Of a stretch of DNA of 19,894 nucleotides, positions 14,568 through 19,894 are shown piece after piece (the stretch's first letter is position 1; every line of letters starts with the position of its first letter). This stretch comes from JAVBKB01 sp031554275. Its GTDB lineage: Bacteria; Bacillota; Bacilli; JARBTR01. The notes beneath the pieces were generated by a model, which saw nothing but the letters and a program-made list of their open reading frames with translations, did no database searches and was not told the origin of the DNA. Location of the stretch: contig JAVBKB010000175.1 in assembly GCA_031554275.1 (NCBI GenBank), positions 1-19,894 on the forward strand, written 5' to 3'. The position numbers and the translations under genes are program-made.

Positions 14568-15101
14568 TTGAAACTACCAACCTACTTGAGAAACAATATA
14601 CAAGATTATGCTGAAAAGCGACTGACTACAATGACTATCAGTTCTTCTACTGGTAATGATCAGCTTGAGATTTGGTATTATGGGGACTTATTCAAAGTGC
14701 CAAATGAAGAGCAGCAGTATATTGTGAATACCGATTTTGCTCCTGGAAAAATCATTGCAAAAGATCCGATGACAAATGAAGAGATTTTGATTTTCGATGC
14801 TGCAAAACATGGCTATGACAATATGTTTTGTGAAACATATACAGAAGAACAAATAAACAATAGACCGCTACAGAAGCTAGCAATTCCGGCCTCATTGATT
14901 GTATTGGAGCTTGGTTACAGCATTGATTATGAAGATGAAAAAGATAACTACGAAATTGATGAAAACAGCTTTGTAACGCTCATAGATGATAGCAAAATGC
15001 TTTGGAATGATGTTTTGTGTAATGGTTTTGATTACCTCGCAATATCCTACATCAATGCTGAAGGCAAACAAATTCAATTCGTAGATTGTGAGTTAGCTTA
15101 A
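14568..15101 (+). CDS. Hypothetical acidic protein
   Basis: 177 residues; family not recognised. It has no signal peptide or membrane helix and is rich in Asp, Glu and Asn, so it is probably cytoplasmic. Features include WYYGDLFKVPNEEQ near residues 36-49, an acidic stretch YEDEKDNYEIDEN and a hydrophobic end, DYLAISYINAEGKQIQFV. The start is TTG 14568 with AGGAGG (14553-14558) upstream; no ATG fits this signal. It lies 45 bases after the DUF1877 gene on the same strand. The pattern of two small acidic proteins in a row resembles immunity-gene islands, but no toxin gene is seen, so this is only a possibility. Confidence 0.7.
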   Translation: MKLPTYLRNNIQDYAEKRLTTMTISSSTGNDQLEIWYYGDLFKVPNEEQQYIVNTDFAPGKIIAKDPMTNEEILIFDAAKHGYDNMFCETYTEEQINNRPLQKLAIPASLIVLELGYSIDYEDEKDNYEIDENSFVTLIDDSKMLWNDVLCNGFDYLAISYINAEGKQIQFVDCELA

Positions 15102-15214
15102 ACTTATGTGTCAGTGTTATTGGGTGAGAAGGGTGAATATAGAACTTTTCGCCCCATAATCCGTTCCAAATGCCTTGCAATCGGATCATATTCGGGTCTC
15201 GAAAAAATTATAAA

Positions 15215-15249
15215 TAAGACACGCAAGTTAAATTTACTTGCGTGTCTTA
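15215..15249. terminator. Strong hairpin between convergent genes
   Basis: A perfect 14-bp stem, TAAGACACGCAAGT (15215-15228) against 15236-15249, with a 7-base loop. On the minus strand it is followed by TTTATAATTTTTTC, so it may terminate the lipoprotein gene; for the plus-strand gene pair there is no T run. The remaining bases from 15102 to 15214 hold nothing I can identify. Confidence 0.65.
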
Positions 15250-15384
15250 AAGGTTTGGTATTTTTTTAGAATTATAAGTTGAATATAAAGCACATCCAAA
15301 AGCTGATTGAATAGTAGCTGATTTTGAATTGTGGATTTTCATGATTTTGAAGCTCATTACTTGGTACAACTAAGTTTGAATTTA

Positions 15385-16194
15385 TTACTCTTTATTTTTT
15401 TCCTTTTTCTTCTTCTCTTTCTTTTCTTTAATTTTATCTTTTGCCTTTTTCTTAAGCTGATCCTTTGTTAAATTCTTCTCACCTGTTGAATCTTTATAAA
15501 ACTTATTTTTACTGTCTTCTGGTTCTACATGAACAAGGGTGTTCCCAGTTAATTTGTAACAATACATGAATGTGGTTGAATACGATTCTTTCGGAAATCC
15601 ATTCGTTGGTCCGCTAATAAAACACAACATTTCTTCGCCAACCTTAGGAATTGCAACACCAAATCGTTTATCTTCAACAACTGCATTATCTGGTAGCTTT
15701 TTTGTGGGATCATCACCTTTTTTGGTTTCATCCCCATATACTTTCCTGATATTCCCCATTGTAGTATAGCCGCCTTGGGTTACTACACTAATTAAATCGC
15801 CCTTAACAAACTTTCCATCATCACACTCTTGTACTCGAAATTTCATATGTGAATAAGTATGTAGTGCTCCTACTTGTGGAACATCCACATACTCGACGCT
15901 TTCAATTTTCCCATAAACTGCGCTTTCAATTTCAGCAACTGCGTATTTATCTGCTGCCTCAACAATATCTTCGATATTGTTAGTAATATGGAGAAAAAAC
16001 GCTTCACTACTCATCACTGAGGAAACTTCACTTATATCATTCACGCCATTTGAGGTTATCTTAGCTGTTAAATCATTACCATACTCTTCAGAAGTTGTAT
16101 TATTTTCCGTTGTAACTAATGACTCTTTCTTCGAACATCCAATCATCGAGAAACTCAATAAAGTACAAAGCAAAACTACTATGCCCTTTTTCAC
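15385..16194 (-). CDS. Lipoprotein with lysine-rich C-terminal tail, intact copy
   Basis: A 269-residue predicted lipoprotein; no named family recognised. The signal peptide ends at a lipobox-like SMIGC with lipidated Cys20, followed by a Ser/Thr/Asn-rich linker. A globular part (about 50-235) contains AEIESAVYGKIESVEYVDV, VGEEMLCFISGP and ESYSTTFMYCYKLTG. The last 25 residues or so are mostly Lys and Glu (repeated KEKK) and strongly basic. The tail may bind wall polymers or membrane phosphates (inference). The start is GTG 16194 with AAGGAGG nine bases upstream. It lies 21 bases downstream of the metalloprotease stop and is probably co-transcribed with it. A role as partner, inhibitor or anchor of the protease is plausible but unproven. 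Confidence 0.8.
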   Translation of the reverse strand: MKKGIVVLLCTLLSFSMIGCSKKESLVTTENNTTSEEYGNDLTAKITSNGVNDISEVSSVMSSEAFFLHITNNIEDIVEAADKYAVAEIESAVYGKIESVEYVDVPQVGALHTYSHMKFRVQECDDGKFVKGDLISVVTQGGYTTMGNIRKVYGDETKKGDDPTKKLPDNAVVEDKRFGVAIPKVGEEMLCFISGPTNGFPKESYSTTFMYCYKLTGNTLVHVEPEDSKNKFYKDSTGEKNLTKDQLKKKAKDKIKEKKEKKKKEKNKE

Positions 16195-16215
16195 GATTCT
16201 TTCCCTCCTTGAAGT

Positions 16216-16833
16216 TTATTGGTATAGATACAAACCATCAATGGTATTCATATCGTTATACGTAGGGTTTGTAATATTATATCCACTCTTACGCATAACA
16301 GAATTAGTATACAATTCATTGTGGTCTAATCCGAAGACATGTCCCAACTCATGAGACATGATTCGAACCTGAAAATCATAATCAAGTTGATCCATTTCGT
16401 TTTTATACGCAGTTATTTTACACCAAGCCCAATTTTCTGACCTAAAAGTGTTTTTTCGTCCATCTACAAAAAAGCTAGTTTCAGCACCAGCTATATAATC
16501 CTGACTTCCATCATCTTGAGCAGCCCATAACTCTACATCACTCACACTTTTTTGTGAAGTATTTGACCAAGAAAACGGGGTCTTTAAATCTGGTTGCTTC
16601 CATCTATCAAACCCAGCCTTTAATTCGGCAATATAATTATTGGCCGAGCTATCCGCCCAGTAAAGCCGGTCTTTTAACCCGCCTATTAGGACATGTCGAT
16701 TGTACGTACTTGTAGTTGTTGCATGCCCCTCATTTGTAAGATACGTATCAGAGTCCAACCATTCATTTTTCTTCATTATTCCACTATTTGCGAAGAAATA
16801 GGGCTGCCCTATATATTGCCAACCCGTCACCAT
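16216..16833 (-). CDS. Matrixin-type zinc metalloprotease, apparently lacking its signal peptide
   Basis: A 205-residue metzincin-type protease. The zinc site HELGHVFGLDH (161-171) fits HExxHxxGxxH, with three His ligands and catalytic Glu162, and a Met-turn follows at SVM (Met180). The N-terminus (GWQYIGQPYFFANSGIMKK, then EWL) resembles a choline-binding or glucan-binding type wall repeat; a second half-repeat (TYLTNEGHAT) follows. No signal peptide is present, although matrixins with wall repeats are normally secreted. ATG 16833 has AGGACAGGG upstream, and an in-frame TAA lies 18 bases before it, so no longer form exists. A promoter sits about 30 bases upstream. The likely explanation is loss of the original 5' end. 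Non-classical export or inactivity are both possible. Confidence 0.8.
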   Translation of the reverse strand: MVTGWQYIGQPYFFANSGIMKKNEWLDSDTYLTNEGHATTTSTYNRHVLIGGLKDRLYWADSSANNYIAELKAGFDRWKQPDLKTPFSWSNTSQKSVSDVELWAAQDDGSQDYIAGAETSFFVDGRKNTFRSENWAWCKITAYKNEMDQLDYDFQVRIMSHELGHVFGLDHNELYTNSVMRKSGYNITNPTYNDMNTIDGLYLYQ

Positions 16834-16860
16834 TTGCCCTGTCCTTGATTAATTATTGTA

Positions 16861-16889
16861 ATTATATCAATTAACTAGAATACTATCTA
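16861..16889 (-). promoter_or_regulatory. Promoter of the protease/lipoprotein unit, copy A
   Basis: On the minus strand, TAGATA (16884-16889), a 17-bp spacer and a perfect TATAAT (16861-16866). The expected start of transcription is only about 20 bases before the protease ATG. The rest of 16890-17029 is the copy A upstream region, with no gene seen. Confidence 0.6.
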
Positions 16890-17157
16890 CTTGATTTTAC
16901 AATTTGGAGACTGACTTCTTAGCACCGTTCTAGATTAGTTCAATCAGCTTTCAATTACTCCTTAAATAATTGCCTCTTGATCTTAGTTTTATTTTTGTTG
17001 TACCCTCAGTATTCTGGATAACAAAGTGCTGGTATTTTTTTAGAATTATAAGTTGAATATAAAGCACATCCAAAAGCTGATTGAATAGTAGCTGATTTTG
17101 AATTGTGGATTTTCATGATTTTGAAGCTCATTACTTGGTACTACAAATTTTGAATTT

Positions 17158-17967
17158 TTACTCTTTATTTTTTTCCTTTTTCTTTTTCTCTTTCTTTTCT
17201 TTAATTTTATCTTTTGCCTTTTTCTTAAGCTGATCCTTTGTTAAATTCTTCTCACCTGTTGAATCTTTATAAAACTTATTTTTACTGTCTTCTGGTTCTA
17301 CATGAACAAGGGTATTTCCGGTTAATTTGTAACAATACATGAAGGTGGTTGAATAAGATTCCTTCGGAAATCCGTCAATTGGTCCACCAATAAAACATAA
17401 CATTTCTTCGCCAACTTTAGGAATTGCAACACCATGTCGTCTATCTTCAACAACTGCCTCATCTGGTAGCTTTTGCGCTGGATCATCACTTTTCTTAGTT
17501 TCATCTCCATTTACTTTCCTGATATTTCCCATTGTTGTATAACCGCCTCGGATTACAATACTGATTAAATCATTCTTAACAAATTTTCCATCGTCACACT
17601 CTTGTACTCGAAATTTCAAATGAGAATAAGTATACAGTGCTCCTTCCTTTGGAACATCCACATACTCAATACTTTCAATTTTCCCATAAACTGCGCTTTC
17701 AATTTCAGCAACTGAGTATTTATCTGCTGCCTCAACAATATCTTCGATATTGTTAGTAATGTGGAGAAAAAGCGCTTCACTACTCAACACTGAGGAAACT
17801 TCACTTATATCATTCACTCCATTTGAGGTTATCTTAGCTGTTAAATCATTACCTTACTCTTCAGAAGTTGTATTATTTTCCGATGTAACTAATGACTCTT
17901 TCTTCGAACATCCAATCATCGAGAGACTCAATAAAACGCTAAGTAAAATAACTATCATCATTTTCAC
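17158..17967 (-). pseudogene. Lipoprotein with lysine-rich tail, copy B, broken by a nonsense codon
   Basis: Copy of the lipoprotein gene at 15385-16194. Reading from GTG 17967, the signal peptide and lipobox (SMIGC, Cys20) are intact, but codon 38 is TAA (17854-17856) where copy A has TAT for Tyr38. The downstream frame stays open for 219 codons. An internal ATG at 17817 could restart translation, but the product would lack the signal peptide and lipidation. Over the 218 comparable residues I count 22 differences from copy A, all before the last 63 or so residues, which are identical. An assembly error at the TAA is possible, but the decay of the adjacent protease gene supports a real pseudogene. 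Confidence 0.85.
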
Positions 17968-17990
17968 AATGTTTTCCCCCTCATTTATGA

Positions 17991-18142
17991 TTATTGATAT
18001 AGATACAAACCGTCAATAGTATTCATACCGTCATACGTAGGGTTTGTAATATTCTATCCACTCTCACGCATAACAGAATTAGTACCAAGTACCATGAAAA
18101 CACAAACGAACAGGAAATTATTCTTTTAAAGAGTTATTTCAC
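17991..18142 (-). pseudogene. Remnant of the matrixin protease gene, copy B
   Basis: The 3' part (17991 to about 18088) encodes the end of the protease, from TNSVMR to the YLYQ terminus, with a TAG (18054-18056) replacing the Tyr codon of copy A. The zinc-binding segment is absent. The 5' part (about 18093-18142) has no match in copy A. From GTG 18142, with AGAAGG nine bases upstream, it reads V-K-stop-LFKRIISCSFVFSWYL, which looks like the start of a signal peptide with a nonsense codon at position 3. I infer that this is the original 5' end of the protease gene, joined to its 3' end by an internal deletion. Confidence 0.7.
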
Positions 18143-18172
18143 ATCTTTTAACCTTCTTAAATAATTATTGTA

Positions 18173-18201
18173 ATTGTATCAATTAACTAGAATACTATCT
18201 A
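18173..18201 (-). promoter_or_regulatory. Weakened promoter of copy B
   Basis: Matches the copy A promoter in position and spacing: TAGATA (18196-18201), 17 bp, then TACAAT (18173-18178) in place of TATAAT. The start of transcription would lie about 25 bases before the GTG at 18142. From 18202 to 18337 I see only the duplicated upstream sequence. Confidence 0.5.
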
Positions 18202-18337
18202 CTTGATTTTACAATTTAGCACCGTTCCAGATTAGTTCAATCAGCTTTCAATTACTCCTTAAATAATTGCCTTTTGAACTTAATTTTATTTGTTGTCCTA
18301 AGAGTCCAGATAACCCAAGCGAAGTATTCAATCAGAC

Positions 18338-18373
18338 AAAAAAGCCGAGTAGCTCTTCAATCCGCTACTCAGC
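18338..18373 (-). terminator. Terminator of metK
   Basis: On the minus strand, GCTGAGTAGC pairs with GCTACTCGGC (18364-18373 and 18344-18353, one G-U pair) across a 10-base loop and is followed by six T residues (18338-18343). It lies 17 bases after the metK stop codon. Confidence 0.9.
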
Positions 18374-18390
18374 CGCTTCTTGTCCTTCGA

Positions 18391-19602
18391 CTAGTTTGCA
18401 TTTCCAACACTTGCCTGCTGTTTCAGTACTTCCGACTTGTCAAGACGCTCCCAAGGGAGGTCAATGTCACTGCGTCCAAAGTGCCCGTAAGCAGCAGTCT
18501 GCTTATAAATCGGCTTACGCAAATCTAACATATTTATAATACCAGCTGGTCTCAGGTCAAAGTTCTTCTCCACTAATTCTACCAGCAGATCTTCGGTCAC
18601 CTTGCCTGTGCCAAATGTTTTCACTGCAATCGATACAGGTCGCGCAACACCAATCGCATAGGCTAGCTGCACTTCGACAGTATCTGCTAAACCAGCAGCT
18701 ACAATATTCTTAGCCACATAACGAGCAGCATAAGCGGCTGATCGGTCAACCTTTGTAGGATCTTTTCCTGAGAAAGCACCCCCACCATGACGGGCATAAC
18801 CACCGTAAGTATCAACAATGATCTTTCGACCAGTCAATCCTGCATCTCCTTGTGGCCCTCCAATGACAAAGCGTCCGGTTGGATTAATGAAGAACTTTGT
18901 CTCCGCATCCAAATATTTTTCTGGAACAACTGGCGCAATCACATACTTTTTCAAGTCTTCCTGAATTTGCTCCAATGTTGCTTCTGGGTCATGTTGAGTA
19001 GAAATAACAATTGTGTCAATCCGCACAGGTTGATCATTTTCATCATATTCAACAGTCACTTGTGTTTTCCCGTCGGGACGCAAGTAGGAAATCGTTCCAT
19101 TCTTGCGGACATCAGAAAGCTGTTTCGCTAACGCATGCGCTAGTGAAATCGGAAGCGGCATCAGTTCGGATGTCTCCTTACAAGCAAATCCAAACATGAG
19201 CCCTTGGTCACCTGCACCAATTGCCTCGATCTCTTCCTCTGACATAGTGCCCTCTCTGGCTTCAAGCGCCTGATCCACACCTAGTGCAATATCAGCAGAT
19301 TGCTCATCAATGGCTGTAAGCACCGCACATGTTTCACCATCAAACCCATATTTAGCACGTTCATAGCCAATCTCTTTGATCGTTTGTCTTACCAATTTCG
19401 GAATATCGACATAAGTTGAAGTCGTAATCTCCCCTGCAACAAGAACCAGACCTGTTGTAACGGAAGTTTCACAAGCAACGCGAGCATTGGGATCCTTTGC
19501 TATAATTGCATCCAAAACCGCATCCGAAATTTGGTCACAAATCTTATCTGGATGACCCTCAGTGACTGATTCTGAAGTAAATAATCGATGATTTTTTTTC
19601 AT
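18391..19602 (-). CDS. metK: S-adenosylmethionine synthetase
   Basis: A 403-residue cytoplasmic enzyme that joins methionine and ATP to make SAM, releasing phosphate and pyrophosphate. All three domains are complete. Key motifs are TSESVTEGHPDKICDQISDA (9-28) with the ATP-binding His, the hexapeptide GAGDQG, and the phosphate-binding GGGAFSGKDPTKVDRS. Near the C-terminus AAYGHFGR and DLPWE are conserved. The length fits bacterial MetK. ATG 19602 follows AAGGAG. A SAM-I riboswitch and terminator lie upstream, so expression should fall when SAM is abundant. SAM from this enzyme is the substrate of MnmM encoded in the same window. Confidence 0.98.
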   Translation of the reverse strand: MKKNHRLFTSESVTEGHPDKICDQISDAVLDAIIAKDPNARVACETSVTTGLVLVAGEITTSTYVDIPKLVRQTIKEIGYERAKYGFDGETCAVLTAIDEQSADIALGVDQALEAREGTMSEEEIEAIGAGDQGLMFGFACKETSELMPLPISLAHALAKQLSDVRKNGTISYLRPDGKTQVTVEYDENDQPVRIDTIVISTQHDPEATLEQIQEDLKKYVIAPVVPEKYLDAETKFFINPTGRFVIGGPQGDAGLTGRKIIVDTYGGYARHGGGAFSGKDPTKVDRSAAYAARYVAKNIVAAGLADTVEVQLAYAIGVARPVSIAVKTFGTGKVTEDLLVELVEKNFDLRPAGIINMLDLRKPIYKQTAAYGHFGRSDIDLPWERLDKSEVLKQQASVGNAN

Positions 19603-19675
19603 TTCAATTCTCCTTCTCTTCTACTATTTCTAAGAGAAACAAGCCTTCTGAAAATCATTTGATTTTCAAAAAAAA

Positions 19676-19699
19676 GACCCTTCCTCATGAGGAAAGGTC
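19676..19699 (-). terminator. Riboswitch-controlled terminator upstream of metK
   Basis: On the minus strand, GACCTTTCCTCATGAGGAAGGGTC folds into a stem of about 10 bp with one mismatch, followed by eight T residues (19668-19675). It lies about 20 bases after the S-box aptamer and 74 bases before the metK start. Confidence 0.9.
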
Positions 19700-19720
19700 A
19701 TATCTTGTAAGATTTCCTTT

Positions 19721-19827
19721 CTCTCATCGTTCAAGGCATACGCCTTGCTGAAAACTAGCACCTTGCAGCTTTTGCTACCGGTTGCTGGGCTTCACAGGGA
19801 TTCCCCCTCCACCTCTCTGGATAAGAG
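19721..19827 (-). promoter_or_regulatory. SAM-I (S-box) riboswitch aptamer
   Basis: On the minus strand the aptamer runs from CTCTTATCCAGAGAGGTGGA (from 19827) through the conserved AGCAACCGG core and the GCAAGGTGC segment to the closing GATGAGAG (19721-19728), which pairs with the first bases to form P1. The 3' side of P1 with the following bases, ATGAGAGAAAGG, can instead pair with CCTTTCCTCAT of the terminator hairpin with one bulged base. So SAM binding would favour termination, and its absence readthrough into metK. The promoter lies upstream: TATTAT around 19871-19876 is a possible -10 whose -35 would fall outside the window. Confidence 0.95.
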
Positions 19828-19894
19828 TGCATTTATCAACAAAATGATCAGAAAATGCGACTGATTAATCATAATACAGCACAGACATAATTGC

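Larger units (their letters stand above)
15256..17029. repeat. Tandem duplication, copy A
   Basis: First unit of a tandem duplication of about 1774 bp, containing the lipoprotein gene, the metalloprotease gene and their shared promoter region. The left 112 bp (15256-15367) are identical to 17030-17141. The right part (about 16850-17020) matches about 18160-18305. Between these lie about 90 percent similar lipoprotein genes. Copy A holds the intact lipoprotein and the protease catalytic domain. Confidence 0.9.
17030..18310. repeat. Tandem duplication, copy B (decayed)
   Basis: Second unit of the duplication, shortened to about 1.28 kb because most of the protease gene is missing. It starts exactly where copy A ends. 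The 3' flank (17030-17141) is identical to copy A. The lipoprotein part has diverged, and the protease is reduced to its two ends. The right boundary near 18310 is approximate, just before the metK terminator. Confidence 0.88.

Noticed and set aside
17158..17817. Functional 219-residue cytoplasmic protein from the copy B lipoprotein
   Set aside because: Its start is an internal Met codon of a lipoprotein gene with intact signal peptide codons upstream, interrupted by a TAA; a pseudogene explains it better.
15256..18310. Insertion sequence or composite transposon
   Set aside because: No transposase, terminal inverted repeats or target-site duplication; the structure is a simple head-to-tail duplication.
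18267..18539. Overlapping plus-strand frames opposite the end of metK
   Set aside because: They cross the metK terminator and run antisense to conserved coding sequence.

Overview
The window looks like a chromosomal segment of a low-GC Gram-positive bacterium, most likely order Bacillales. The reasons are AT-rich DNA with strong AGGAGG-type ribosome binding sites, several TTG and GTG starts, lipobox lipoproteins, and a SAM-I (S-box) riboswitch in front of metK. It also carries homologues of Bacillus subtilis mnmM (ytqB), ytpA, ytoA and metK, genes that as I recall lie near one another in B. subtilis. I cannot name the genus. No tRNA, rRNA, CRISPR array, transposase or phage gene was seen.

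Layout. (1) 1-2043: an ECF sigma factor overlapping a membrane protein that is probably its anti-sigma factor and carries one extracellular InlB-type B repeat. (2) 2140-2772: mnmM, a tRNA wobble-uridine methyltransferase. (3) 2791-7916, minus strand: an alpha-glucoside operon of binding protein, two permeases and a GH13 alpha-glucosidase, with a candidate operator at its promoter and unusual 25-bp repeats before the glucosidase gene. No transport ATPase is encoded. (4) 7947-11446, minus strand: ytpA (lipase-like), a FecCD-type iron permease, its ATPase and a small protein with two internal repeats. No binding protein is present. (5) 11748-15101, plus strand: ytoA (gamma-carbonic-anhydrase-like), a cysteine synthase-like PLP enzyme, mgsA, a DUF1877 protein and an unrecognised acidic protein. 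(6) 15256 to about 18310: a tandem duplication of about 1.77 kb containing a matrixin-type zinc protease and a lysine-tailed lipoprotein. In the second copy both genes are broken. (7) 18338-19827: metK with its S-box riboswitch.

How the genes work together. The sugar operon would import a maltose-like oligosaccharide and cleave it in the cytoplasm, borrowing an ATPase of the MsmX kind from elsewhere. mgsA offers a phosphate-releasing bypass when triose phosphates accumulate. The sigma/anti-sigma pair probably senses something at the cell surface. The protease/lipoprotein duplication is the most unusual part: each copy seems to keep what the other lost, and one end of the repeat is identical between copies while the rest has diverged.
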